From Turritopsis dohrnii (taxonomy: Eukaryota > Cnidaria > Hydrozoa > Anthoathecata > Oceaniidae), in contig BQMF02000055.1 of the NCBI GenBank assembly GCA_027922465.2, forward strand, positions 1,054,001 to 1,118,000: a stretch of DNA of 64,000 nucleotides, in the 5' to 3' direction. The notes under the pieces were generated by a model that did no database searches, was not told the DNA's origin, and saw nothing but the letters and a program-made list of their open reading frames with translations. The translations under genes were made by a program, and so were the position numbers. Shown here in pieces: positions 1-12,989 of the stretch (its first letter is position 1; each line of letters starts with the position of its first letter).

Positions 1-335
1 TTGAAGATCTTTCCGCCCTAGTTCTAGCTATAGTGCTTAATTCGCATGTGTGAAAATGGAAAGAGTCGTTCACTAACAAATACAGGTGAGAATATTTAAA
101 ACCCCAATCACGAACAAACCATCTTGTAACAGAAGAAACAGAAGTACATGTACAGTCTTGCCACAAAATTACGTAACAGAAAATTGCTAATAACCCTTAC
201 ACCATGCACATAATACTGTTTAAATTAGCTGCAAAACTTCAGTTACGAATGTACATCGGAACATAAGACTTTGTAATCCCAAGAACATAACAGTGTTAAA
301 AACATGTTTGTTTTGTGTCCATTTAAAGGATGAGA

Positions 336-613
336 TTTATGAGAGGTATCGGAAAGAAAATAGCGTTAAATTGAAGATGGGTTTTGAAACATTTAAGGTG
401 TATAACTTAAGAACATAATGAATATATTTAAGTTTCAAAAACTTTCTTTTGGTTCTCCATTAGATTTTAAAGGATTTATGAGAGGTATTGGAAAGAAAAT
501 AGCGTTAAATTGAAGATAGGTTTTGAAACATTTAAGGTGTATAACTTAAGAACATAATGAATATATTTAAGCTTCAAAAACTTTCTTTTGCTTATCCATT
601 AGATTTTAAAGTA
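336..613. repeat. Two-copy tandem repeat, period 139 bp
   Basis: The block starting TTTATGAGAGGTAT at 336 recurs at 475 with only scattered substitutions (for example ATCGG versus ATTGG). Both copies continue through GCGTTAAATTGAAGAT and AACATAATGAATATATTTAAG. The near identity implies a recent local duplication. No coding potential is seen. Confidence 0.85.
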
Positions 614-3600
614 TCTATGTGTAAAAGTACGTCTGCTGTGGTGCATATCAAACACTGATGGCCTCATATAAAATTGTTCGTAACAATGCCTAAATATTAC
701 CAAACCCTAAAATAACTGTAACAATACAATGGCGGATCTAGAGGTAACAATTTGTGTAGGACAGTGTCAACAATTTAACCATAATAGAAAAACGTTCAAA
801 TAATCCCACTGCTAATATAAATTGAATTCACAAATAACCAGGCAATGTGAAGTCATAAAAAAGTCTCTTAAAGAAGCTTGAAACATTAATCACCTTGATG
901 AACTATTTGAACAGTTCAGATAGATAAAATATCAGATCAATGTTAACAATGAAACCCAAAAGCAACATTTCTTGGTATAACAGAAATCATCTAAGCATGT
1001 ATTACAAACAGAAGCGCTTTTATAGTTAACTCTTAATCAAATCGTCCGGACACAAAGCCATAGTACAATTCAATAGAGAAAAATCCCACTTTTACACAAA
1101 AATAAGTATTGAACACATAGCAGAAAATAGCTCAGTTCTAGAATTACTTTTCGATTCTATAATACTTATGATAAGGAAGTCATTAAAGATAAAGAGGAAA
1201 TTCGTGCATAAAAAACATAACAAACTGGAGGAAAAGAAATTTTTGAATATCTCTGTGATGTGTGAATGCCTCCTAATCATATCACTTGCTTTGATAGCCG
1301 ACTTGAACAAACTAAGATAGACACATAATTCAAAATTTTAGTAAAACTATAATTGAAAGTTGACATTTTCAAAACTCGAAGTATCCACAAGTTTGATGAA
1401 TAAATCCTATTGAAATCTTTCGCTTTTAAAGCAAAAGATGTTATCATGAGTTTTTGACATGCTATATAATGTGATCGAAACAATACATTACAAACTAAAT
1501 CTATCCTTCTACTGATAGCTTCTAATTTCGGTATAATGGGCTACTTTCCACTTCCCTAATGTTTATAATCACCAGTCGAATAATTGCTGAGAAGATCATA
1601 TTTTGGTAACTACTTTTCATCTTCTAATTATTTTCAGTTTCAAGAAAGGATAATCACCAGATTTATCTTAAATGGATTTATTTGCAGACAATATAGTTTT
1701 CGGTGACATACAAAGTAACTTAATTTACTAAACTCAACCCTTTTTTCACATTTGTAAAAATAAATGGGAATGGAATGAAGAGCAAAATCTTCGATAAGAA
1801 AGCAAATGAGATGTTTTTGACGTTAAGCAGCCAAATAAGACACAGTGTTACCAGATAAACGATAATAGATCAACGTAACCACTAATGAGTTTCATGCGGT
1901 AGTCACATACATAACACATCTAACTGAAAGATGCACTGCAGTCGACTCACTTTAACTTGTCAAAAAAATTAGTGGGAGATACCGCTGCTTCCTATCGACC
2001 CAATTTGTTGAAAAATCATAGCGAAAGAGTACATTTCTGTGTATAAAGAAACAAAAAAAATAAATGCCATCAATGAAAATCAAATTCGTTGACGATTTTA
2101 CCAACTGGTCTAGTGCAAATTACTTAATGATCGTAAATACCAAAATGTGAGATTACTGAAGGTGAGTTTTCAGATAACTGACTACAACCTAACATATTCC
2201 CATATTATCGCATTAGGTCACACCATGGTCACACTATCATTATTAAAAATGCAGTCAGATAAAGGACAAACGAATGCAGGCACATACCAGTAGATCTTTC
2301 TCCCGGAATACATAAAAGTGTACAAAGTTAGAATATGTTACGATTGCATCAAATTTTAGTGTTCCTTTATGAAATGGCTGTCTCGTTCGTACAATCCTGA
2401 ATAGGATTTCCCCATCACATAAATCGCCTGAGAAACAAGCCAGAAAATGTCGATGTGGGAAAAACCTTCGTTTCCTCGGTAAGTGCGGAAATCACCTGCA
2501 ATTGCATGTTTTAAAAGAAAGAAATTTTGGTGACTAAGCATGGTTTTTACCGCTAACCGAGGAAATTGTAAAAAAAATGTTCTCCGGAATACCGATTCCT
2601 GCTCACTGGGAAATTTCTTTTCCCTTATATCAACACACATTATGACTTGAGCGAATGATGTTAATGACACATGAAGTTCATACCGAGGTTATTTCATCTG
2701 CTCATCATTTCATATCCTTTCATGACCCAGTACGTTTTAACTGATTGAAGAAAAATCAAATCAATCAAACAGAAATATAACTAGGTTAAACCTCCAACAT
2801 CTTATTAAATGAAAATATTTTAATTTTAAACTTTGGAAATAAAATGGAAACTCACAAATTGAATATAAATCAACATAAATCATTTATGAATTGTTTCAGC
2901 GAATGGAAACAAAACGTTTAATAAAAAAACGTTAGCCAACCCTATTCATATAAAACCCACTGTTATGTGAATTATGCATGTGTATGTTTATAGAAAGAAT
3001 ATGTAACTTTAAATCATTGTCTGTTTATTTACCAGTGTCCAATAATATGCAATGAAATAGATTTGTTACAGTTATGAGTGGGATGTGTCAAAAATGCAAA
3101 CATACGGACAAAATTTAGCTGATGTTTTCGAAATTCAATTCCTGTATAATAGAAAATCGTGCAGATATATTGACTAACTTTTGCTGAGTCGGAGAAACTG
3201 TTCTGGAAGCATAGTATCGACATTTTTGGACAAGTTATTTATTCGTGGTTATTGCTTGTAAAACATTGTAAAAACGTGTTGACGTTAGTACAGCAAGTTA
3301 AAAAGTTTAAAATTTCCATCTTTTGTCATAAATAAACTTTTGTTGAAAGCAACACTCTTGTTTCATCATATTGATTTTTTAACACTAGAAACCAGAGCCA
3401 AGTAAACAAATATGACAAAAAAATTTGATGTCATGTCCATGCGCAAACCCGAAAATCGTTTTTTATAAATCGAAATAGTTTCGATAAAATCAAAGCATAA
3501 TAGATTGTGGAGACATGCTCCACTTTGGAATTCACCACTCATGTTATTTTCAAGGGTACTTGTAGGAATCATATTTGCGACACTATGACACTTTTTGACG

Positions 3601-4432
3601 CAGATTGCGACACTTCGATCAAACTGGCGCGTGTTCGACAAACTTTCTTACAGATTACAGCAATTTGATCTTTGATATCTTCAAAAACTTTTCACAATTT
3701 CGTAAATAAAATATTCATTTCTCACTAAATACACATTTTAAACCATAAGTATAGAAAGATTTTTCTCTGTAAAAACGCAGCTATTACAGAAAAAATAAAT
3801 TCGTTTATTTAAACCATAAATCAAACTCACATATCTGATGATTTTTTTCTTCTCTTTTCTGAAATTCAAGTTTGTTGTAATTAAAAAACTCAAAACAAGT
3901 CATTAAAGCAATATTACAGAAACATTAAAATAAAATTTCTCCATCGCAAGGGATTAAAAAGAATTTCTCATGAAAAAGATACGAAAATTTAAAAATCCTG
4001 ACGGAGAGTTTTCTGTTACCTTGGCAACTTGTCATGTTTTTACGTTAAGAAATTGATTACTATCGCCTTGGCGCAAGCAACGACAATAGATACACAGAGA
4101 GAGAGAGAGAGAAGAGAGATTCTGTGTGTAATCTTTGTGACTTGTTGCCTGTAAGAATTTTCCATATAAATATTTGAACCGAGATTACATGAATAGAAAG
4201 GGCAGGATAATTATTTATGTGAATATTCGTTGATTTTTTTTCAAAAAGAAATTTAAAAAATATAAAAATATAAAAATATAAATATTCTGCATTTATTCAA
4301 ATGGATTTTTTTTTATTAATGGAATGAATGATTTATTTATTTCTTATTTCTTCCATATCACCATTCCAGTAAAGGTTTGTTCACACTGTGTCTTCTTGTG
4401 TGACCAAAACCAAAAGAATCATCGCTTAAGCG

Positions 4433-4438
4433 TTTATT
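4433..4438 (-). terminator. Candidate poly(A) signal AATAAA for the SGNH hydrolase gene
   Basis: On the minus strand the hexamer AATAAA lies about 215 bp downstream of the hydrolase stop codon. Other copies exist further downstream, so the exact cleavage site is uncertain. Confidence 0.4.
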
Positions 4439-4654
4439 ATTAAGTATTATAAACTAGTGTGTAAAATGTCAATGGCGGGACGTCCCCAATTACACGATGA
4501 TAAAAATTAAGAAGTTCTCTACAAAATAGGGATTGTGCCCTAAACTATCGTCCTAAAAAATTGTTCTTACCTCCTTGGAGAAAATAAAGAGCTCTGGTTT
4601 AAAGAACGGAAAATGCAGGACCAGAATCTTGGCATTTTTTTTTACTGTGAAAAT

Positions 4655-6603
4655 TCAAAATTTTCCCTTGATATCTTTGTAAATAATTTCACCAATACGA
4701 TCATAACCTTTCTCTGTTGGGTGGATGTTATCCGCCCAAAATCCTTCCATACTATTACCACCCTTTGCGCCTTGTCTCGTCAATTCATCGGCTAAATCAC
4801 TCAGCATCACTTGGTCTGGCTTTTTATACGTTGACACATACAACCGTAGTTTTTGATTAATTTCGTTCCAGGCCTCTTTAAATTCATCACGTGACATTTG
4901 TTTAGTACCGTTTACCGATATAGCGATTTCAGGTATCGTAACAACGGCAGATTTAATACCACGCTCATGAACGAGTTCATGAAGCTTTTTAATCTCTTCA
5001 TATAAGTCTAAATCCTTCCCGCAATTTTCAGTCAGCAAGTCATTGGTACCTGCCAAAATTACCACCAGGTCCAAAGGCTTTTCTTCCTTGAGGACCTCAG
5101 GAAGTCTTTTTTGCATCTCTTTACTGGCGCATGCGCCGTTGACACCATTTGTGATGACCTCATATTCTGTTTTCGTATCATCTTCCAATAATCGTTCGAG
5201 TTGATTCGAGTATGGATTTCGAGTTTTGTTGCTCCCGAAAAATCCATTAGTGAGTGAATCTCCGAAGCAGAGGATTTTCTTTTTCACTTTTTGACGTTGG
5301 TGTTGGTCTGAATCAGTTCCGTTGGATGTCGTGTTTGTCGCATTTTTGCCAGCCGTCACTGTCGCGTTTTTACTCGCAAGATAGTCCTTCGAAAATTTTA
5401 TTTTCTCTGGCTTATCTTTCTCATGTTTAGAAATTGTTTTATTCTTTTTCTCAATGGCGGGATGTGTGTCCATGCCTACTATACCAACTCCAGCATCAAG
5501 ATGATCGGCATCCGGTTCCTTTTCTGTTTCATTGCTCGGAATCATAGATGGGTCGGGCGTCATCGTTTTATTTTCTATATTCCGGTCGTCTTGTGTCACT
5601 TCGGCTGGTTCTGGTGCATCGTGGATTCCGTTCAATATCTTGTACTTGGTTTTCTCAAGGTCTTTGGCGCGTTCTTCGTTGGATTTTGCTCGTTCGTTGT
5701 TTGTCTTCTGTCGCTCTTTGTTTTTCTCGTCTTCTTTTTTATCGTCTTCCGTCGTTTTTTCGTCTTTTTCAGTCGACGTTCCGTTACTGTGGGTTGTCTT
5801 GCGATGCGTCCGATGATTTGTCACCAAACGCCGCCGTGTCGCCGTCACACAGTTGATATTTGACGCGGCAACATCATCATCATCTTCTCGACTAAACATA
5901 TCGAAAAGGTCGGGCTGTTTAGATTCGACTGTGAGTTTTTTCGTCTTGCATTTTTTAGAAACGATATCTTGGTCATCACCGCTGGCCGAACCGTCATCCA
6001 CGGATTCATTGTGCCCCTTCTCAGCGCCATTAGAGTTATCCATAGATTCTTTGCTTGTATTTTTATCTCTCATGCATCCACTGCAATTATGAGTCGAAGT
6101 GAGGTTAGTGAGTGTGTAACTTCTATTTCCCATATCGAACTCTCTAGTTTCATTTAGTGTGGTCACACTTCGACTGCCGTTTAGTTTATCGCTGTCACCA
6201 ACAGTTCCCAATTCAAGTTTGTCCATGCTACCGTTAAAAGTTGATAATGAGGCATGGTTTTTCCCTTTTATGATATCATTTCGTGTGCTACTTGTATTTC
6301 CAGAATCAAAAAAAGCTTCAGTTGTTTTGATATTTTTGTCCACCGAAACATCCTCTTTGCTTTTGTTTACGTTCTGCAAAGTCTCAAGACCAGCATTTAA
6401 AGAACTGTTTTCTCCCTGTGCATTCTGAGTGCTATTGTTCGTAAAGGCGGTAATATTATGGTTTCCATTACTCTCATTGGTTGAATTATTTATATCATTT
6501 ACAAGATGGCTCTCATTGGTTGAATTATTCGTAGTATTTACAAGATGGCTGGTTGCTAAGATACGTGCGGTGTCATTCTTAATGATTGACGAATTTTTGA
6601 AAT
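4655..6603 (-). CDS. Secreted SGNH/GDSL-type hydrolase, terminal exon (5' exon not found)
   Basis: The last ~200 residues are an SGNH-hydrolase domain, an esterase/lipase-type fold with a Ser-Asp-His triad. Block I is CFGDSLTNG with the nucleophile Ser at 5255-5257. Block III is the GTNDL segment, and the C-terminal block is DNIHPT, with the catalytic Asp and His three residues apart. The preceding ~440 residues are low complexity: many N-x-S/T sequons, two copies of a TSHLVN/NNSTNES-like unit, then a Lys/Glu/Asp-rich charged stretch. I start the exon at 6603 because TTCTTCAG there is a strong acceptor that leaves a phase-1 exon. The open frame continues to 6664 but lacks a signal peptide. 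A short upstream exon carrying the signal peptide is therefore expected; I could not identify it. Substrate is unknown. Hydrolase fold is confident, exact 5' structure is not. Confidence 0.8.
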
Positions 6604-8439
6604 CTGAAGAATAAAATGATGGACAGACGACAGTCATTGTTAAGGCATATGCAGGGTCAATCACAAAAGTGGAGGTGAATAAGTACGATACTAAACTTAG
6701 ATTTTATCTGACAAAGATAACACTGTTGTATAATCCAATTAGAACTTGTTCAACTATGCTATGTGAATATTCAGAAACACCTAGTAGGCCCACGACAACA
6801 AATGACTAGAAATCCAAGTTTTTAGTCTGATGGCCATACTCAGTGGAACAAGCAAACAAACTAACAAACACACGATATACAGGGCCGCAATTTCTTCAAA
6901 AATATTGCGGGGGCTAAAGACAGGCCGGACATAGGGGCTAAAAACAGGAGTTTTTCCTAATACTTTACTTCATTCCAAATTCTAGCTTTTTAGTGTTTTA
7001 AAAACAATTTTTATTTCAACCAAAAAGTATTGAAGGGGCTACAACTCAAGCAAAATAAGGAAATGTTTGGCTGGAGATTATATGGCACAAAAACTGCTGA
7101 TTAACTTTTTTCTCGACCTAATGATGGTTCGTCTTTAAACAAGATGAACGTTTAACTGATTAAAACAGATTGGTAGGAATACTTTCAGCATTTTGAAACT
7201 AATGTTTTCTCGCAAACAATTTACAAAAATACTTGCCGGAAAATGGTTTGGCTAGCACTTCCGTCCGCAACACAAGACAAATTATAAAATATAGTCCAAT
7301 AAGGTGGAATTCTCTTCCAAATCGAATCTTCATATTTTCGTATTATCTCTTTACCTCTAAACATTAATTTTCCTCGATCATCCAAAAAAAATATGGAAGA
7401 CAAAAATTATTTTGATTATTTCACGCTCTAATGGTTTTTGATTAATACGAGGCACAGTTTTCGGTGCAGCGAGATTTTCACCTTAAGCATGATTTAATTT
7501 TCTTTGTCAAGCAAGACATATGACCGCGGATATAGAATGAATGACCACGGACATTTGAGAAATTCTGTTCATTTATTTATATAGCTCTTGAGCATAAAGG
7601 TGATCTCGCCTGTTTGATGACCTCCTAAACCTTTTCCAGCAGGCAAAATTGTAAAAAGTCACTAAAAGTCACATTTCCATTGAAACTGTGTGTATATTTT
7701 TGTACTTTTGTATAAAAAATGTACTCCTCCGCAGTGATTTTCTCCGGAGGGCTGATGCTCGTGGAAAATTGCAATTGCGCATAATTTCAGTTTTTCAACA
7801 AAGAAGTGAATAGTTTGAGCAATTAATTTCCAGAAACACTAATATGGTTTGAAGACTGGATCCAAATAAGTTTGCAGTGTGCAACATCTTCCACAAGTCA
7901 CTGCGATGAAGAGCATTTTCATTGAAATAGTGTGTATATTTTATAGAAATGAACTCCTTTGCAGTGATTTTTCAGCAAATTAGTACACTGGGTAACTAGG
8001 TGTTTTGAGTCCTTGGGGTGAAAGCCCAAGAATAGATTGGCTATTCTGCCCGCCAACTTGCAACTAGTAGTTGAATTACCGCCAGAGATACGTATAGCAT
8101 TGTTCTAACTTGTCCGAAAGTCACTGCGCATGATGGTGGAAGTCCAATGCTCAAAATAGTGTATAAAGCTTCGTTAACAATACTCTTCTTTGCTTTTTCA
8201 AAGAAAATCTTGAAACCAATCCTAAAACAATTGTAGCATTGCATTGTGGGATTCTCACGAATTAATAATAGAAATAATAAAAAACCGGGCGTGTCATGCC
8301 GTAACGGAAACATCGTATGGGCGTTGTTGGCTTTAATATTAATTTGAGTGGCAATTGACAGTTATCTCCGCAACACATTTATTACTATTAGGCCTTGTTT
8401 TACGTGACTGGCCAAACTCAGTTGCTACTGCATCTGTTT

Positions 8440-8685
8440 TCCATGCTTAGGTTGGAGGCTTCGAAGTATTTGACACTCTCATGAGTGGCACGAACCCAAT
8501 CAAGGGCATGTGCTCCACTGGCTAACCTCCTGCAACACTTGATTACTACCTACCCAATTTCCCTCACATGGCATGGGTCGACCTGACGTTGTGGTACATT
8601 CACTCGCGCATGGTGAATCAAAGGGGAATTGAACCCCGATCTCTCGCATGACTTCTGAGAGTGATAACCACTAAACGACGGAGTC
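8440..8685 (-). mobile_element. tRNA-derived SINE-like element
   Basis: Read on the minus strand from 8685, the sequence starts GACTCCGTCGTTTAGTGG, with TAGTGGTTATCAC matching a tRNA A box. About 35 nt on, GGGGTTCAATTCCCC forms a perfect T-arm and B box. The anticodon arm has too large a loop, and the 3' acceptor strand does not pair with the 5' strand. A working tRNA is therefore unlikely, and a SINE head or tRNA pseudogene is the better reading. The unrelated ~170 bp that follow would be the SINE body; the 3' boundary is a guess. Confidence 0.5.
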
Positions 8686-8704
8686 ATTTAAACACAGATA
8701 CTTA

Positions 8705-8938
8705 TCACCAGCAAGTAGTTCTTGGCTGTGTGTAATCCTGAAATAAAGCTGTACAGTCAATATGTTCGTCTGACAACTCGTTTTCATCAGACTTTACGGT
8801 GTAAACCTTACGAAATGTGTCTGGGTTAGTGAGGGTAAGGTTCGGGCTTAGCCTCATTTGCTCAAATACTTTTATGTTTTCATCGTTTAAATGTAATGTT
8901 AACGATTTGTCAGATGAGCATACTTCAACAGTGGACAA
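8705..8938 (-). other. Orphan open frame, possible exon
   Basis: A 77-residue frame with protein-like composition (rich in Asp, Glu, Thr and Leu, containing RLSPNLTLTNP and DENELSDEHIDC). It begins at a TTG just after a stop codon, so it would have to be an internal exon. There is a weak AG at its 5' side and a possible GTGATAAG donor near 8707. I recognise no family and no neighbouring exons in phase. It may be a relic of a mobile element. Confidence 0.2.
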
Positions 8939-9613
8939 ACTTTACAATGCATCAGAAAAGACAGTTCTAAACAAGTAACTGTGATAAGCAGTACTATCGC
9001 GTGTATTGATTGCGATAATAAAATTATCAAACGGATGAAAAAGAAGTCATTCAACACTCACTGTTATTGCTTTGATCAAACACTTAAGCAAGCCAGATAA
9101 AACTGTTTTTCAGATATATTTGCCAGCCAGTACAATTGTTTAGAAATCTCTACGAAGGGGTGCATTTCTTTAAAATCCCAAAGCAATTAATTAAAGTATT
9201 GCATTGTGGTATTTGCAGTATGTATCAGGGAGATAACTGTATTAAAGGAAGGGGCATTTGGGACGATGAAAAACACGAATACTTGAAGGAATAGATTACA
9301 AACCGTGTTGCTACGGGTAACTTACATAGCACGTGCCATTTATTTCTGCTTCTAATCACGTGCTTTTCCATTGTTTTTTTGATAAGATACAGATGTTGCT
9401 ATGGGTAACTTCCACAGCACGTGCTATTTATTGAGCTTTTTATCACGTGTATATCCATTGTTCTTTAATCATACCATCCCCTTGGGTGAGGAGTTTAAAT
9501 TAAAGCACATAGCTCTTTTAAATACTCTTTTAAATACTCACAGCTTACAAGTGATGGTAAGTGCTTTGTTAAACCTAGTGTTAGTTTTGTCAACATACGT
9601 TACTGACATACTT

Positions 9614-9730
9614 AACTTGCACATCACATTCTACTAGTACAAGTAACAAGTTAACTTGCACATCACATTCTACTAGTACAAGTAACAAGTTAACTTGCAC
9701 ATCACATTCTACTAGTACAAGTAACAAGTT
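9614..9730. repeat. Tandem repeat, 3 x 39 bp
   Basis: Three apparently identical 39-bp units beginning AACTTGCACATCACATTCTA and ending ACAAGTAACAAGTT. Each unit starts and ends with complementary AACTTG/CAAGTT, so it can fold on itself. Perfect identity points to a recent or variable minisatellite. Confidence 0.95.
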
Positions 9731-10140
9731 AACTTGCCTGTGCATTAAGTTACACTGCTTACCATATACATGTTAATATTCTCTTTTGAGTTCATTTTTC
9801 TGTGGTTAAAATATGAAGGTGGTTAGTAATCGCGTCCTCAGACAGTAGCAACAAGAGTGCATATGGTTTCATTCCATACACATTTAACTTTATCAAGGCA
9901 AAAGGCAAGCTTAGGGAAATGGACATAACACAATATGAAACAGTCTGTTCTAATGAATCCAATTTTTCATGATACAGATTGAACATATAGATAGTGTGAA
10001 ACAAATTTCGATAGCACAGTAACCAATACTGTCGTTCTTCTGAAGTTCTTCCACGTCTCAAAGATTCTTCTCCTTCCCACCAGAAGTTGAAGGACACGCA
10101 ACAGTTTCAGCAGAGACATTAAGCTTTTCGAAGATTGCCA

Positions 10141-10200
10141 ATAAATTATAAATTAAAAAAATAAATTATAAATAAATTATAAATAAATTACAAATAAATT
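10141..10200. repeat. AT-only low-complexity repeat
   Basis: Repeats of ATAAATTATAA and related units immediately downstream of the TSR gene stop codon, within its presumed 3' untranslated region. Confidence 0.85.
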
Positions 10201-10265
10201 AACGGACGGAAGTAAAAGGTGCTTCCGTTTGGCTCCATGTTAGATTTGCACGGTCTTTCGTGGTT

Positions 10266-12989
10266 TCAACCGGTGCAAGGATGTAGGTTGCACACTCCCA
10301 CCATGCTTTGTGATCCGGGACACGGCCATGTGTTACAATTACGGAAACGGAATCTGACACCACCATTACAAGGGAGCGTGCATAAACTCCAACTACCCCA
10401 TCCGGACCAACCTGCATTGAATAAAGTTTTTGAAATAGCATGTGTTTCTGACCTCACTTAACTAAGAAACAGATTGTTTTTTCATTTATTAATTTTAAAT
10501 ACTCAAGCATCACCGCAGTGATGTTACGTATCTCGACAAACAAATTGTTCGATGGAGAAAAACGTTGGACCAACAGCAGTTGATATAAGTTACCGATAAA
10601 GGCTGGGAAACGTTCACTTTAGTCATGATCGTCAAACAATCACTGCAACGAAGAGCATTTTTATTGAAATTGTGTGTAAATTTCTATAGAAATGCACCCC
10701 ATCGCAGAGAATTTGAATGTTGGGTGTCAACACTCATTGACTCATGCCATACACCATAACAGCGAAAGTAGATTTGATGTCTGAGAGGGCTGTCTAGTCA
10801 AAGCAAGCTTTCGTATTTCGAAGAGGAGCTTTATAAATATTCTATGACTTCCTTCGAACGACTCTCATTAGTTACAAAGCATGGTCACACGCCTCATAGA
10901 TCCTTCTCCTCAGAACTACAAATAACGTTCAAGTTTACCTGAACACGCCTGTGTGTTGCATGCTTTCACCATTTTACTGCTACCAGCACAAGCCTTTCCA
11001 CCGTTAGCCGGTGCGGGGTTGTTACAGGATCGGAAACGCTCAGCGACGCCACCACCGCATTTAGCGGAGCATGCTCCATACGCACCCCAAGAACCCCAGT
11101 TACCATTCACTAAATAAATACAATGTTAGAATACAAAACTGAACAATATTATATTCTTTTATCTTATACTGCCAACACTAGGCTGAGTACAGACAGGAGT
11201 TAAAATAAAAGACATAACTGGTGACCACGTGCATGAAGGCTTACACATTTAGCAATCCACAACAATCACATTTAGCAATCCACAACAATAACATGCTTTC
11301 TGAAAAACCTGTGTTTTTCGGGCTAAATGTGCTTATACTTTAACAGAAAAAGAACAGAAATGTGCTATAGAAATTTATAGGGCGTGTAGGAAACCCATGC
11401 TATATTACGACGTAATGTTTATCTATCAACTTCAGAACTTCACGGTCTATACCCTTTTATAAGGAACGAGAATTTTGTTTATAAACTCAATCACGCAAAC
11501 AAAGTTCACAAGATTGATACCATCAAGTGTTGATGGTCTGGGATTGATGAACTGATCTCAAGTCTGACATTCTTATGAATAATGCTTTAAGTAGTTATCG
11601 ATTTCCGCGTTACCTGCACATTTATGTGTGTTACAAACATGAACCATTCGACTGGAGCCTGCACATGCGCGACCACCATGAGCTGGGGCGGGATTATTAC
11701 AAGACCTGTAGCGTTCCATTACGCCACCGCCACAAGATTTCGAACAACCGCCATAGCGGCCCCAGTGACCCCAATTTCCATTGACTAAAAAAGGTAAAAA
11801 TACAATACAGTGCATTTTATATTTGAAGAGTTTCCCTCTCTACCATAAATTGCCATCACGTCAATTTTGGGGGGCATACTGAAAGGACTAAATTAAGTAC
11901 TTCATGAAAATTCAAATACTAAGGATCTCCGAAGTTTCCCCTCTTCTTTTAAGTAATTGACACCTGTGCTGCCCGTCTTATAAAGGATTTCCCATGTTGG
12001 AATTGTTCGCCTTAAAGAGGTACCCGTCTTATAAAGGCATTCCCATGTTGAATTGTGCGGGGGAATGGCTAAGTACCCCTTAAAGAGGGGTGTTCGTCTT
12101 TCACTGTACCCATACACATACAATTACCATGGAAACCATCTAGATAATGAAATTTTAACTGTTATGATCCGGGCCGTCAACCTACCTGCACATTTGTGGG
12201 TGTTACAAGCTCTAACCATTCGATTCGATCCAGAGCAACCGCGCCCGCCGTGAGCTGGCGCAGGAGAATTACAGTATCGGTATCTTTCTTGAACGCCACC
12301 GTTGCAGTGGGCGTTACAATTTCCGTAATGGCCCCAATTGCCCCAGTTGCCGTTCACTAAAACAAAATAGGAAACATGAAAATCTGGTAAAAGGATATAG
12401 AGAGAGTATGGAAAAACTACTGTGACTATATCGAAAAACACAAATCAAAAACTGATGAAGAATGATGTAAGAGGTTTATTTTCATTTAAATTATTAGGCG
12501 TTTTTGGGATACAGAGAAACAACAAAGTGGGGAAATAAAATCCACCACACACGCCCGTCACTTACGCCTCATAGTTAAAAATATGAAGTCGAACTGCTAA
12601 TAGAAATATTCTACCATAATTTCAATAGGAAAGAGTTTCGAAACTAGAGCCTACACCGTGTTAAACATTTTTATGAATTGCTGTGTATATTTGTGAGCCT
12701 TTCTATATACATGTACTCCTGCACAGTGATTTTTTAACAAATCCTTTTATATTTTCCATATGCAGTAAAAATACAGGTTCAAAGACTTGAATACATAAAA
12801 TATACGAAATGTACATACCAGCACAGTCTCTGATTTTGCAAGTTCGACTTTCCGAAGTGTGTCCATGACAACCTCTTCCTCCGTGTGCTGGTCTTGGGTT
12901 TGTACACGACCTTGTTCGGATCTGGGAACCAACTCCACAACTCTTAGAGCATGCACCAAACCTTGACCACGCAGAGAAGCCACCATTAA
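10266..12989 (-). CDS. TSR gene exons 45-49: TSR42 to TSR46 and stop
   Basis: Exons: TSR42 12819-12989, TSR43 12186-12356, TSR44 11614-11784, TSR45 10939-11109, TSR46 10266-10411. The terminal exon starts after CAATGCAG and encodes [18 protein letters not shown], then NCNTWPCPG, ending HPCTG and TGA. It lacks the middle PAPAHGG loop and the O-fucose residue, so it is a shortened, divergent cap repeat. TSR43 has CNAHCNGG. No hydrophobic tail follows, in keeping with a secreted product. Confidence 0.88.

Larger units (their letters stand above)
1..4654. other. No convincing gene; AT-rich intergenic sequence
   Basis: I see no exon with a recognisable domain here. The longest open frame (minus strand, about 2356-2670) begins at a non-ATG codon and matches nothing I know. 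The stretch holds a two-copy tandem repeat (336-613), a short GA microsatellite near 4099-4116 and an AT-rich simple repeat near 4250-4285. The 3' untranslated region of the minus-strand hydrolase gene should lie at its right end. Confidence 0.6.
6604..10265. other. Gene-poor interval between hydrolase and TSR gene
   Basis: It should contain the missing first exon(s) of the hydrolase and the 3' untranslated region of the TSR gene, but I can place neither. It holds copies of a dispersed ~85 bp repeat (7668-7745 and 7897-7975), a tRNA-derived SINE-like sequence, an orphan reading frame and tandem repeats listed separately. I found no AATAAA on the minus strand in the first ~800 bp after the TSR stop codon. 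Confidence 0.5.

Noticed and set aside
2356..2670. 104-codon minus-strand frame as a gene
   Set aside because: Begins at GTG, lacks recognised motifs, and no splice sites in matching phase were found around it.
5423..5863. Long open frames on the plus strand opposite the hydrolase exon
   Set aside because: They are antisense to the charged, low-complexity part of the hydrolase and show only hydrophobic or Ser-rich reading with no motif.
8610..8685. Functional tRNA gene on the minus strand
   Set aside because: A and B boxes are good, but the anticodon loop is too large and the 3' acceptor strand does not match the 5' strand.
9614..9730. CRISPR-like array
   Set aside because: Units are contiguous 39-bp tandem copies with no unique spacers, in a eukaryotic sequence.
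10219..10461. Open frames on both strands over the last TSR exon
   Set aside because: Only the frame giving [11 protein letters not shown] continues the array in phase; the others are shadows.
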